Shown here in pieces: positions 33,174 through 42,133 of a stretch of DNA of 64,000 nt. Both the position numbers and the translations under genes were made by a program. The DNA is from Companilactobacillus nuruki (GTDB taxonomy: Bacteria; Bacillota; Bacilli; Lactobacillales; Lactobacillaceae). Numbering within the stretch: the stretch's first letter is position 1; every line of letters starts with the position of its first letter. Under the pieces are notes generated by a model that did not search any database, was not told the DNA's origin, and was given only the letters and a program-made list of their open reading frames with translations. The stretch covers positions 142,797 through 206,796 of the forward strand of contig NZ_NIPR01000052.1 in assembly GCF_002872255.1 (NCBI RefSeq). Direction: 5' to 3'.

Positions 33174-33899
33174 ATGGCAGAAAAGGTTATCAACAAGGAT
33201 ATATATAAAACACTTAGAAATCGTATTATTACTGGTAAATATGACAAAAAAATGCGCTTGCCAACTGAAGATTTGTTAATTAAAGAATTCGATGCTAGTC
33301 GTTATGCTATCAGAAAATCCATCAAAGAGCTATCTGATGAAGGATTGGTTTATAGCGTTAAGGGTAAAGGAGTTGTAATTCTCGAGCGAACTCCTGATCC
33401 TTCTAACATTAAATTAAGCTTAGATAAAGTCAATACTTTACAAATGTCGGACCACGCTGAAGAAATTAGCCGTATAACCAGTATCGCAGATTTTAAAATG
33501 GTCATTACTGACGACAAATTAAGCAAACTGACTTCATTTAAAAAGGGACTTCCCCTTTATGTTATTAAAAGAATCCGACACGTTAATAAAAGAAATGTTG
33601 TCTTAGATATTAACTATTTAAACGCTCAACTTGTCCCCAAATTAACCGCAGAAATTGCCAAAAGATCGATTTATTCATATGTTCAAAATGATTTAAATAT
33701 GAAAATTTCCATCGTCAAACGTTATTTAAACCTCGAACATGCTCAAGAAATTGATTATAAGTATCTTAATTTAGGTTTTAGTAACTGTATCGGTAATATG
33801 GTTACTTTTACTTTTAACGACAATGGAAAGTTGTTTGAATATAGCGAATCACACTTCATACCTGATCTATTCGCATTCAACCAAATTATTAAATTTTAA
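33174..33899 (+). CDS. GntR family regulator with UTRA domain
   Basis: The 241-residue protein has an N-terminal GntR winged helix (IYKTLRNRIITGKYDKKMRLPTEDLL region, recognition helix ASRYAIRKSIKEL) and a UTRA ligand domain (about 90-235). It is a clear paralogue of the TreR-like protein at 33977-34708, in convergent orientation. The ligand is probably a sugar phosphate. The upstream SGNH hydrolase is the only neighbour on the same strand and might be a target. Confidence 0.87.
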   Translation: MAEKVINKDIYKTLRNRIITGKYDKKMRLPTEDLLIKEFDASRYAIRKSIKELSDEGLVYSVKGKGVVILERTPDPSNIKLSLDKVNTLQMSDHAEEISRITSIADFKMVITDDKLSKLTSFKKGLPLYVIKRIRHVNKRNVVLDINYLNAQLVPKLTAEIAKRSIYSYVQNDLNMKISIVKRYLNLEHAQEIDYKYLNLGFSNCIGNMVTFTFNDNGKLFEYSESHFIPDLFAFNQIIKF

Positions 33900-33907
33900 A
33901 AAGCACA

Positions 33908-33955
33908 AATAGGCTGTATCGATCCTTAATTATAAAGGATCGATACAGCCTATTC
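33908..33955. terminator. Bidirectional terminator between the two GntR genes
   Basis: A 20-bp stem, AATAGGCTGTATCGATCCTT with its complement, has a short AAT-rich loop and T-rich flanks on both sides; it ends both convergent genes. Confidence 0.88.
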
Positions 33956-33976
33956 TTTTAGTTAATTTAAATTATC

Positions 33977-34708
33977 TTAATATGATTCAAACCCTACTAA
34001 AGAGAAATGATTTGGCACATACTTCATCTCAGTACATTCAAATAAGTTGCCCAAATCAGTATAGACGTACTTTTTCAAGACACCTACACAATTCGCTTCT
34101 TTTAGTTCCAACAATTCAGATTCTTTTTCAGTGACCGTTTCAACAGTTGCGACTGAACGAGCAGCAGCTATTTTGAACAAACCTTCATCACGAATATATT
34201 GATAAATAGAATCCTCAGCATTGGAAATAGTTAATTCAGGCAGAGCATCTTTTCTAAAATAACTAATATCAATGACCATGGCTTTTCCATTCACCATCCG
34301 TAAACGCTCAATATAATAAGCCATATCACCGACCGTAAAAGATGTCGTCTTTGATAGTTCTTCATTAATTTCTACTTCTTTAAACTCTAAAACTTTTGTC
34401 GTCAAATTCTTAATAAATTTATTTTGGGGATAACTCATCAAATCTTGAAACCCCAAACTATTGGTTGCAGAAAAAACAACTCGATTATCAATAATTGGCT
34501 CCAAAACTACAACTCCACGACCTTTAACAGTGTAAACTAAACCGTCAGATTGTAATTTCTTCAAAGCACGGCGAATTGTATTTCTGGTCACACTAAAGCG
34601 TTCTGACAGATCCTCTTCACCAGGTAAAATCGTTTTAGGAGGATAGACATTGCTATCTATCTCTCCCTTTAAAATATGATATATATCTGAATATAAATTC
34701 TTTGGCAT
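33977..34708 (-). CDS. treR: TreR-like GntR/UTRA regulator of trehalose use
   Basis: The 243-residue protein has a GntR winged helix (SERFSVTRNTIRRALKKLQSDGLVYTVKGRG region near 29-57) and a UTRA domain resembling TreR of Bacillus. It lies 74 nt behind the trehalose-6-phosphate hydrolase gene on the same strand. It would repress treA through the GACA/TGTC palindromes around the treA promoter and respond to trehalose-6-phosphate. The name rests on context and similarity, not on a tested ligand. Confidence 0.8.
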   Translation of the reverse strand: MPKNLYSDIYHILKGEIDSNVYPPKTILPGEEDLSERFSVTRNTIRRALKKLQSDGLVYTVKGRGVVVLEPIIDNRVVFSATNSLGFQDLMSYPQNKFIKNLTTKVLEFKEVEINEELSKTTSFTVGDMAYYIERLRMVNGKAMVIDISYFRKDALPELTISNAEDSIYQYIRDEGLFKIAAARSVATVETVTEKESELLELKEANCVGVLKKYVYTDLGNLFECTEMKYVPNHFSLVGFESY

Positions 34709-34782
34709 TTTTTCTCCTCAATCAGTGTCCTAGAACAATAAATTTACTTTTTAATAACGGCTGATAAATGTCCCTCTAACAT

Positions 34783-36432
34783 TTATTTATTCTCTAACAT
34801 CACAGATTCGTAAGGTCTTAAAGTTACTGAACCATTATCAAGCTTAATATCTTGATAATTCCCCAACAGTAAATCAAAACCATTCCTAACAGTCCGCGTT
34901 TGTTTCTTGTCAGTAAAATTAGCCATTACCAAAATTTTACCCTTATCATCGTATCTTTCATAGCTGTAAACGCTATTATCCTTAGAATCAAGCAATTTAT
35001 ATTTTCCATCAGTTAATAATGCTTTATTTTTACGTAGAAAAATCAATGCTTTATAAAAATCAAAAACATTATTTTTCATCTTTAAAACCTTTTCAACTGA
35101 ATAATCATCATGATGAACTGGTTTCAACCACGGCTGACCAGTTGTAAATCCATAATATTTACTAGAATTCCATTGCATTGGTAACCGCGAATTTTCCCGT
35201 GATTTTTGTTGTAAGATTTTGATGGCATGTTCTTTTTCCACACCATTATCAATCAATTCATTATAGGCATTGATTGATTCATGATCCTTATACTGGCTAA
35301 TATCATTAAAATAGGCATTCTTCATCGCAATTTCATCTCCTTGGTAAATATAAGGAGTTCCTTGCAAACCAAACTCAACCATTGCTAATAACTTGGCGGA
35401 CTCATTCCGATATTCATTATCATTTGTAAACCTAGAGATAGCACGTGGTTGATCATGATTATTCCAAAAGAGAGCATTCCATCCCCCTTGATGATTCATT
35501 TTAACTTGCCAGTCACTTAAAATCTTTGTTAAATCGGTTAATTTATAATGACCTAATGTCCACTTATTACCACCTGTATAGTCCACCTTCACATGATGAA
35601 AAGTGAACGCCATTGATAGTTCCTCACGTTGAGGATTAGTGTACTTAACTGCCTCTGAAACTGGCGTAGATGATAACTCACCAACTGTCACAAAATTATT
35701 AGGACCAAAGACCTTTTCATACATTTCATGAATATACTCATGAACATGTGGGCCATTGGTATAAAAATTACGACCATCATCTAGTGGTGTTTCAAAAGTA
35801 TCATTAGGTAAATTTTTATCTTTAGAAATATTATTGATAACATCCAGACGGAAGCCATCAATTCCTTTTGTTGCCCAAAATTTCAGCATTTCAAAAATCT
35901 TATTTCGTAACTTTTCATTTCGCCAATTCAAATCAGGCATTGTCACATCATATAAGTGTAAGTAATATTGATTCAATTCAGGAACGTATTTCCAAGCACT
36001 ACCACTAAACTTTGAAACCCAATTATTGGGTTCATGGCCATCAACAGGATCACGCCAAATATAGAAATCATGATAGGGATTGTTTTTACTCTTTAAAGCT
36101 TCTTGAAACCATTGATTCTCATTTGAAGTATGATTCAAAACCATATCCATGATAATCTTAATTCCACGCTTATGTGCCTCATTTAATAATCTTTCAAAAT
36201 CATCCATCGTTCCAAAAACTGGGTCAATCTGATAATAATCAGCTATATCATAACCATTATCATTCCCTGGTGAACGATACATTGGCGTCAACCAGATCAA
36301 ACCAATTCCAAGTTTTTTTAAATAATCCAAACGGGAAATGATACCATTAATATCACCAATACCATCTCCATTGGAATCTTGAAAACTTCGTGGATAGATT
36401 TGATACACAGTTTCTTTTTGCCATTCCTTCAT
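34783..36432 (-). CDS. treA: Trehalose-6-phosphate hydrolase (GH13 family)
   Basis: The 549-residue enzyme is collinear with TreA/TreC: VYQIYPRSFQDSNGDGIGD at the N-terminus, MDMVLNHTS (conserved region I), GIDGFRLDVIN with the nucleophile Asp, TVGELSS with the acid/base Glu, and FWNNHDQPR with the transition-state Asp. It splits trehalose-6-phosphate to glucose and glucose-6-phosphate in the cytoplasm. Oligo-1,6-glucosidase is the alternative, but TreA-type features such as DVINNISKD and MAFTFHHVKVDYTGG and the neighbouring TreR favour trehalose. No treB PTS permease is in the window. Confidence 0.85.
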   Translation of the reverse strand: MKEWQKETVYQIYPRSFQDSNGDGIGDINGIISRLDYLKKLGIGLIWLTPMYRSPGNDNGYDIADYYQIDPVFGTMDDFERLLNEAHKRGIKIIMDMVLNHTSNENQWFQEALKSKNNPYHDFYIWRDPVDGHEPNNWVSKFSGSAWKYVPELNQYYLHLYDVTMPDLNWRNEKLRNKIFEMLKFWATKGIDGFRLDVINNISKDKNLPNDTFETPLDDGRNFYTNGPHVHEYIHEMYEKVFGPNNFVTVGELSSTPVSEAVKYTNPQREELSMAFTFHHVKVDYTGGNKWTLGHYKLTDLTKILSDWQVKMNHQGGWNALFWNNHDQPRAISRFTNDNEYRNESAKLLAMVEFGLQGTPYIYQGDEIAMKNAYFNDISQYKDHESINAYNELIDNGVEKEHAIKILQQKSRENSRLPMQWNSSKYYGFTTGQPWLKPVHHDDYSVEKVLKMKNNVFDFYKALIFLRKNKALLTDGKYKLLDSKDNSVYSYERYDDKGKILVMANFTDKKQTRTVRNGFDLLLGNYQDIKLDNGSVTLRPYESVMLENK

Positions 36433-36499
36433 TTAAGTTAATGCTCCTCATTATAATTAATAATTAAGTCTTGTTAACGCCGTAAGTTTATAGCATGTT

Positions 36500-36577
36500 T
36501 AGACAACTGTCAATCTATTGAAAATTTAAAAAAATCAAAAAAAACGCTTACCATCATTATAAACTATTGTCAGACAA
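36500..36577. promoter_or_regulatory. treA promoter region: two TreR-like palindromes and a cre-like site
   Basis: Reading toward treA, TTGACA is followed by GTTGTC and TATAAA. The GACA-AC-TGTC palindrome (36502-36511) overlaps the -35/spacer. A second palindrome TTGTC-A-GACAA lies at 36567-36577, and a cre-like GGTAAGCGTTTTTT occurs at 36539-36552 between them. This predicts TreR repression with possible looping plus CcpA catabolite control. Confidence 0.6.
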
Positions 36578-36615
36578 GCATTCATCTTCTAATCAAATTT
36601 TTTAAAATTATAAAA

Positions 36616-36665
36616 AAAATCCCATTTAACAATCATTTAAAATGATCGCTAAATGGGATTTTATT
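36616..36665 (-). terminator. Terminator of the ABC exporter operon
   Basis: AATCCCATTTA / TAAATGGGATT stem with an inner ATCATTTAAAATGAT hairpin, followed by T on the minus strand. Confidence 0.75.
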
Positions 36666-36679
36666 CAAAATGTATTTTA

Positions 36680-38410
36680 TTACTTAGTAAATTGACTATT
36701 ATACATATTGCTATAAAAACCATTAGCTAACATCAATTCATCATGAGTTCCACGTTCAATTATTTCACCATCTTTAACAACCAAAATCAAATCAGCATTT
36801 TTAATAGTTGAAAGACGATGGGCGATGACAAATGAGGTTCTATTCGTCATTAACACGTCCATTGCTTTTTGAATTTGTTCTTCTGTTCTGGTATCAACTG
36901 AACTGGTTGCTTCATCCAAAATCAGCATAGGAGCATTTCTAATCAAAGCCCGAGCAATTGTCAAAAGTTGTTTTTGCCCAACTGACAGACTTACTGAATC
37001 ATCTAATATAGTATCGTATCCCTTTGGCAAGGTTTCAATAAAGTGATCCAAACCAACAGCCTTGGTAGCAGATTTTATTTGTTCATCAGTTACATTGGCT
37101 TGATTATAAACTAAGTTATTTCTAACAGTATCCTCAAATAGCCAGGCCTCTTGTAGAACCATATCAAATTGATTTCTAACCTCAGAACGTTTCATATCTT
37201 TAATATCAACGCCATCAATCATAATCTTCCCACTATTTATGTCGTAGAATCTCATTAATAGATTAACGGTGGTAGTCTTACCAGAGCCAGTAGGTCCTAC
37301 AATAGCAACTTTTTGACCAGCTTGTGCCTTGAGTGAGAAATTTTTAATGATTTTTTGACCAGGTAGATAACCAAATTCTACGTTATCAAACTCTACATTA
37401 CCTTTAGTACCTGAAATACCCTCCTTTTTATTCTGATCATCAACAACCTCATCTTCATTCAAAAAACCAAAGACTCTTTTCATAGCGGCTTGTGCTGATT
37501 GCAAACTGGCAAAAGCTTGGGTGATTTGCGATAGTGGTTGTGTAAATAATCTGACATAGATCATAAAGGCAACAATCACACCAATTGTAATATGACCATT
37601 AAGAACCAAAATAGCTCCTACCACACTGACCATTACATAACCAAAATTTCCAATAAAATTCATTAGTGGTTGCATGATTCCTGAAAGAAATTGAGATTTC
37701 CAAACATTTTCTTGCAGATCATCATTCAACTCTTCAAATTCGACTTTAGCTTGATTGGTATAGTTATAGGTTTTTACCACATCATGTCCAGAATATATTT
37801 CTTCCAAATAGCTTGAAACATCTGCCAATTTATTCTGTTGATTGTTAAAATACTTCTGAGATCTACCAATCAAGAATATTGTTAAAACAAATCCAAATAG
37901 TACCGAAAGTACAGCTGTTATACCCAAAGTAGAATTAGTAGTAAACATCATGACTATACTACCAATTAACAAAGTTATTGCTGATACTAAGATACCTAAA
38001 CTTTGATTCAAGGATTGTCCAACTGTATCCAAATCATTAGTTACTCTACTTAAAGTATCGCCTTCGTTATGAGTATCAAAATACTGCAATGGTAGATTAT
38101 TGATTTTTTCAGTAATTTTAGTCCGTAGTTTTTGAGTGAACTTCTGTGTGATAGTTGCCATAATGAAGCCTTGTCCATAAGACAAAACAGCAGCCACAAT
38201 ATAGATAATTGAAAGCATCGTTACAATTTGCATAACTTTAGTCAAATTGATATTGCCAATTAATCCTTTTGTAATCAAATCTGTAATTTTACTCAATTGA
38301 TTAGGACCAATAATGGTTAAAATACTACCCGCCATTGCAAAAATGACGGCTATTATTAATGGCACAAAATATTCTGAGCCGTATTTCTTAATTCCGTCTA
38401 ATACCTTCAT
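36680..38410 (-). CDS. ABC multidrug exporter half-transporter with canonical site Glu (LmrD/BmrD-like)
   Basis: The 576-residue protein has six membrane helices followed by an ATPase. Walker A is GPTGSGKTT and Walker B is LILDEATSSVD with the catalytic Glu. The signature is LSVGQKQ, deviating from LSGGQ. It overlaps the partner gene by 4 nt. The deviant signature here, combined with the Asp in the partner, gives one degenerate and one canonical ATP site, as in LmrCD, BmrCD and TM287/288. Efflux of drugs or lipids is expected. Confidence 0.9.
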   Translation of the reverse strand: MKVLDGIKKYGSEYFVPLIIAVIFAMAGSILTIIGPNQLSKITDLITKGLIGNINLTKVMQIVTMLSIIYIVAAVLSYGQGFIMATITQKFTQKLRTKITEKINNLPLQYFDTHNEGDTLSRVTNDLDTVGQSLNQSLGILVSAITLLIGSIVMMFTTNSTLGITAVLSVLFGFVLTIFLIGRSQKYFNNQQNKLADVSSYLEEIYSGHDVVKTYNYTNQAKVEFEELNDDLQENVWKSQFLSGIMQPLMNFIGNFGYVMVSVVGAILVLNGHITIGVIVAFMIYVRLFTQPLSQITQAFASLQSAQAAMKRVFGFLNEDEVVDDQNKKEGISGTKGNVEFDNVEFGYLPGQKIIKNFSLKAQAGQKVAIVGPTGSGKTTTVNLLMRFYDINSGKIMIDGVDIKDMKRSEVRNQFDMVLQEAWLFEDTVRNNLVYNQANVTDEQIKSATKAVGLDHFIETLPKGYDTILDDSVSLSVGQKQLLTIARALIRNAPMLILDEATSSVDTRTEEQIQKAMDVLMTNRTSFVIAHRLSTIKNADLILVVKDGEIIERGTHDELMLANGFYSNMYNSQFTK

Positions 38411-40170
38411 TCAGCCAGTTCCTCCTTCGATAATTGTGAATAAGCAATTTCTTGATAAACTTCATTATTCTTTAGTAACTCGGTATGTGTACCTTGCCCA
38501 ACAACTTTCCCATTATCTAAGACGATGATTTGATCGGCATCCATTATGGTACTGATTCTCTGAGCAATGATAACTTTTGTAGTTTTTTCAGCATTCTCTT
38601 TCAAAGCCGTTCTCAATTTCTTATCAGTTTCATAATCTAAGGCAGAGAATGAATCATCGAATAAGAGAATCTCTGGTTTCCTAGCAATGGCCCTAGCGAT
38701 GGCTAACCGCTGTTTTTGACCACCAGAAAAATTATCACCATGTTGAGCTACTTTGGAATCAAGCTGTTGATCCTTTTGTTCAACAAAATCTCTTGACTGA
38801 GCAACATCTAAAGCTTGATAGAGGTCTTTATCAGATTTTTCAGAATTATCTGTCGAGCCAAAATCAATATTCGAACGAATCGAACCACTGAATAACACTG
38901 CTTTTTGAGGTATATAGCCTAATTTATTATTCAAATCGCTAGTTGAATAATTTCTTACATCAATTCCATCTACCAAAACCTCACCTTTAGTTGTGTCATA
39001 AAGTCTGGGTATTAAATTCATAGCAGTTGACTTACCACTACCAGTCGAGCCAATAAAAGCAATCGTTTGACCCTGTTTAGCTTTAAAACTCAAATTATGA
39101 ACGGCGTCTGCTTCTGCACCAGGATATCTGAAATCAACATTCTTAAATTCCAAGGTTCCCTCTTCATCCACTTTCTTTAATGTTTCTGTTTTCATTTTAA
39201 TAGATGGATTTACATCCAAAACTTCGTTAATTCTAGACACAGATACTGTTACACGTGGTAGTAAAATGAAAATAATCGAAAGTAATAAGAAACCTAGAAT
39301 AACCTGCATAGCATACGAAGAGAAAACAATCATATTACTAAATAAAGTTAATCTGGCTGTTCCAGTCGTGGCCTGATTAATAATAACGGCTCCTATAGCA
39401 TAAACCGCCAATGTTAAAGCACTAGAAATAAAACTCATTCCTGGATTCATCAAAGCCAAAACCCGATTAGCAAATAAATTAGTATCGGTTAAATCCTTAT
39501 TTGCTTTATCAAATTTATTATTTTGATAATCTTCAGCATTATAAGCATGAACAACTCTAATACCTGATAAATTTTCACGTGTTACTAAGTTCAAACGATC
39601 CGTTAAACTCTGAACCATTTTGAACTTTGGTTGAACCATTAGAAGTATAAAAGTTAACATAACTATCAAAATGACTACTGCTACAGCAGTAGCAGTGGTC
39701 CATTGCCAACCCTTATTAGCAATTTTGGTAATAGCCCAAACAGCTGTGATGGGAGCCTTAATGATAACTTGCAATCCCATAGCAATAAATTGTTGTAGTT
39801 GGGTCAAATCATTAGTTGATCTTGTTAAAAGACTTGATACAGAAAATTTCTTGATATCCTGAGTTGAATAATCCATCACTTGATTAAAAACATCTTTTCG
39901 CAATCGAGCTGTAAATCCTGCAGCCACATGTGCCGCAAAATAACCAACTATAATAGAAGCTATGGCACTTAAAATTGAGAATAAGATCATCATCATCCCT
40001 GGTTGCAAAATTTGATTGATCGTAGTTCCCTGTTGTTCCAATTTTTCAGTGATGGTAGACATATAGCTAGGAATTTCCAACTCTAACCAAACTTGTAGGA
40101 TAATGAAAATCAAACTTGTGCCAATCATTGCATATTCTTTTCTATTCAATCGTTTAAATAATTTGAACAT
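38407..40170 (-). CDS. ABC multidrug exporter half-transporter with degenerate site Asp (LmrC/BmrC-like)
   Basis: The 587-residue protein has six membrane helices and an ATPase with Walker A GSTGSGKST and signature FSGGQKQRLAIARAI. Walker B is ILLFDDSFSALD, in which the catalytic Glu is replaced by Asp. That substitution marks the degenerate site of heterodimeric exporters and shows that this protein pairs with the product of the next gene. SD GGAGGAAATAA precedes ATG 40170. A perfect 18-bp palindrome lies directly before the SD. Confidence 0.9.
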   Translation of the reverse strand: MFKLFKRLNRKEYAMIGTSLIFIILQVWLELEIPSYMSTITEKLEQQGTTINQILQPGMMMILFSILSAIASIIVGYFAAHVAAGFTARLRKDVFNQVMDYSTQDIKKFSVSSLLTRSTNDLTQLQQFIAMGLQVIIKAPITAVWAITKIANKGWQWTTATAVAVVILIVMLTFILLMVQPKFKMVQSLTDRLNLVTRENLSGIRVVHAYNAEDYQNNKFDKANKDLTDTNLFANRVLALMNPGMSFISSALTLAVYAIGAVIINQATTGTARLTLFSNMIVFSSYAMQVILGFLLLSIIFILLPRVTVSVSRINEVLDVNPSIKMKTETLKKVDEEGTLEFKNVDFRYPGAEADAVHNLSFKAKQGQTIAFIGSTGSGKSTAMNLIPRLYDTTKGEVLVDGIDVRNYSTSDLNNKLGYIPQKAVLFSGSIRSNIDFGSTDNSEKSDKDLYQALDVAQSRDFVEQKDQQLDSKVAQHGDNFSGGQKQRLAIARAIARKPEILLFDDSFSALDYETDKKLRTALKENAEKTTKVIIAQRISTIMDADQIIVLDNGKVVGQGTHTELLKNNEVYQEIAYSQLSKEELAE

Positions 40171-40183
40171 TTATTTCCTCCTC

Positions 40184-40201
40184 TAGTTCGCATGCGAACT
40201 A
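40184..40201. promoter_or_regulatory. MarR operator 1 between marR and the ABC genes
   Basis: Perfect 18-bp palindrome TAGTTCGCA/TGCGAACTA in the 46-nt gap behind marR and next to the SD of the first ABC gene. Its core GTTCGCATGCGAAC matches the site before marR in 13 of 14 bases. It would let MarR control the exporter genes separately from its own promoter. Confidence 0.75.
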
Positions 40202-40216
40202 TAGCTATAAAAAATA

Positions 40217-40681
40217 CTACTTCGTATTTTTTTTAATTTGATTTAACACTTTAAAGAAAACTTTTAACTCATCAGGATCAATTCCTCTTCGTAAAGCCTC
40301 TTCTGTTTTAGTAGCCTGTTTATCAATTTCATACATAACATCCATAGCATGACTGGTCAGATTCAAACATTTTACCCTTGCATCTTCAGCAGATGGCGAA
40401 GTATAGACTAGTCCGTTCTTTACCATTCGATTAACCAAACCACTAGCAGTTGACTTACTGATAAACATAGCCTTTTCAAAGTCTTTTTGAATGATTTGTT
40501 TATCTCTATTGGTATACATAAAACCAATGGCCATTCCTTGCAAACGAGATACTTGATCTTTACGTCCATCATTTTCAAACTCATGCTTCATAAATTTTTC
40601 ATCATGATGATGAATATAATGAGAAATATGTAGTGACAAATTTCGTATATTATAAACAATCGTTTCCTTTGCATCAAACAT
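40217..40681 (-). CDS. MarR family regulator of the ABC exporter
   Basis: The 154-residue MarR protein has helix-turn-helix KDFEKAMFISKSTASGLVNRMVKNGL and wing PSAEDARVKCLNLT. ATG 40681 (MFDAKETI) is chosen because GAGGTGAAAAC lies upstream; a longer frame reaching 40744 would include the operator and the promoter itself. It is followed by the two half-transporters; the twin palindromes indicate autorepression and repression of the exporter. Confidence 0.88.
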   Translation of the reverse strand: MFDAKETIVYNIRNLSLHISHYIHHHDEKFMKHEFENDGRKDQVSRLQGMAIGFMYTNRDKQIIQKDFEKAMFISKSTASGLVNRMVKNGLVYTSPSAEDARVKCLNLTSHAMDVMYEIDKQATKTEEALRRGIDPDELKVFFKVLNQIKKNTK

Positions 40682-40697
40682 TGTTTTCACCTCATTT

Positions 40698-40741
40698 GTT
40701 CGTATGCGAACTATATTAATCTTTCTATAAACTAAAGTCAA
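40698..40741 (-). promoter_or_regulatory. Promoter and MarR operator 2 of marR
   Basis: On the minus strand TTGACT (40741-40736) and TAATAT (40718-40713) are 17 nt apart. The operator core GTTCGCATACGAAC (40711-40698) follows at the transcription start. One base differs from the perfect palindrome at 40184-40201. Confidence 0.75.
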
Positions 40742-40826
40742 CATATTTTTTTAAACAAAACAGTTTACACTGACTAAATAATAGTTTATTATTCATATTC
40801 TAATTAAGGATTTGGAGATAAAAATA

Positions 40827-41369
40827 ATGCGTCAAATTAAAACGGATAGATTAATCATACGTCCAATTCAAACACAGGACCATGATGACTTACAGAAAAT
40901 TTTATTAGACCCTGAGGTGGTACGTTACACCAGATATCGTAATATACAAACCCCAGATAATTACGATCTTATTTTTAGAAATCATTTCTTGGATACCCCA
41001 TACACTTTTGGGATCGAAACCAAGGAAGACCATAAATTCATTGGTTTTTATGAATTTCATCCTGAAAATGATACCGGAATTTTAACCTATGCATTGTCGC
41101 AAAATACTTGGGGAAAAGGTTATGTTGCCGAGGTCGGTACAGCTATGATGACTTATGGATTTGAGGTTTTAGGTTTCAATCGCATTGAAGCTCATTATGC
41201 TAGTCTTAATCCCCGTTCGGGACGTGTAATGAAAAAAATGGGTATGCATGATCTAGGTTCAATTAGCTCCTCTGTTTCCCCACATACTGATAAGGTACGT
41301 GAGGTCATGGCATACGAACTAACCAAAGAAAATTGGTTTTTAAATAATAGTAAAGAACAAGCCGTTTAA
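40827..41369 (+). CDS. GNAT N-acetyltransferase (RimJ/RimL-like)
   Basis: The 180-residue protein has the opening TDRLIIRPIQTQDHDDLQKIL, the middle GFYEFHPENDTGILTYALSQNTWGKGYVAEVG (acetyl-CoA loop) and the later NPRSGRVMKKMGM typical of RimJ/RimL and related small-molecule acetyltransferases. ATG 40827 is used because GGAGATAAAAATA precedes it; an in-frame TTG at 40812 is not needed. Substrate unknown. Confidence 0.85.
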   Translation: MRQIKTDRLIIRPIQTQDHDDLQKILLDPEVVRYTRYRNIQTPDNYDLIFRNHFLDTPYTFGIETKEDHKFIGFYEFHPENDTGILTYALSQNTWGKGYVAEVGTAMMTYGFEVLGFNRIEAHYASLNPRSGRVMKKMGMHDLGSISSSVSPHTDKVREVMAYELTKENWFLNNSKEQAV

Positions 41370-41382
41370 AATATTAAAGACA

Positions 41383-41418
41383 AAAGGGGACCTGACATGA
41401 TAGTCAGGCCCTCTTTTT
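41383..41418. terminator. Terminator between GNAT and alarmone synthetase genes
   Basis: AAAGGGGACCTGAC / GTCAGGCCCTCTTT stem with a T-run on plus and A/T-rich flank on minus. Confidence 0.8.
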
Positions 41419-41425
41419 ACTGTAT

Positions 41426-42109
41426 TTAAATTAAATCTTTATGAATCTTTTGCATACCACGTTCAATTTGTTCTAATTCAGTGGCGTAACCTTTCAATTG
41501 GTCACCGTATTTATTAACTAATGAACTATCAACGTCCGTTTTATAACGTAATTTGTGTTCTAAACTGGCCCACATATCCATTCCAATAGTTCTTATTTGA
41601 ATCTCAACTGGTACATCGACTGGTCCTTCAGCTTGAAACACCGGAACCTTCACGACCAAGTGTAAGCTACGATAACCACTAGCCTTAGGATTGGCAATAT
41701 AATCTTTACGTTTTAATAAAGTAACATCAGTTTGTTTAGTTAATAATTTTTCAACATTATAGATATCATCCAAATAATTAGTAATCACACGAATTCCTGC
41801 AATATCATAAATATTTTTTTGAATACTTTCAGCAGTTAATTCGTATCCCTTACGGTCAGCCTTTTGTAAGAGACTCTGCATTTCTTTCATTCGCGATTCC
41901 ATATGGTGAATGGGATTATAATCGTAATTCACTTGAAATTCGGAATCTAAGTTTTCCAATTTAGTACTGATTTCTTTTTGTCCAGCTTGATAAAGCTGAT
42001 ACATTTTAATCAACTTACTAAGCTCGGCCAAACGAGGACGATTTTCCATATCGCCTAATTGTGACTGCAATTTTCTTAAATTAATAACATTCTGTCTTTC
42101 TAATATCAT
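41426..42109 (-). CDS. Small alarmone synthetase (RelP/RelQ-type GTP pyrophosphokinase)
   Basis: This 227-residue RelA/SpoT synthetase domain lacks hydrolase and regulatory domains. Conserved parts are the RMKEMQSLLQKADRKG region (ATP-binding), IYDIAGIRVI, PKASGYRSLHLVVKVP (G-loop and Tyr stacking with the guanine) and VEIQIRTIGMDMWASLEHKLRYK. It makes (p)ppGpp from GTP/GDP and ATP. The DMWASLEHK form is closer to RelP (YwaC) than RelQ, but the distinction is tentative. It lies 24 nt behind codA on the same strand, so it may be co-transcribed, linking pyrimidine salvage and stringent signalling. Confidence 0.87.
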   Translation of the reverse strand: MILERQNVINLRKLQSQLGDMENRPRLAELSKLIKMYQLYQAGQKEISTKLENLDSEFQVNYDYNPIHHMESRMKEMQSLLQKADRKGYELTAESIQKNIYDIAGIRVITNYLDDIYNVEKLLTKQTDVTLLKRKDYIANPKASGYRSLHLVVKVPVFQAEGPVDVPVEIQIRTIGMDMWASLEHKLRYKTDVDSSLVNKYGDQLKGYATELEQIERGMQKIHKDLI

Positions 42110-42133
42110 GCTTACATCCTTTTGGGGAACATT

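Noticed and set aside
40682..40744. N-terminal extension of marR
   Set aside because: Includes the -35, -10 and operator of its own promoter; ATG 40681 has GAGGTG upstream.
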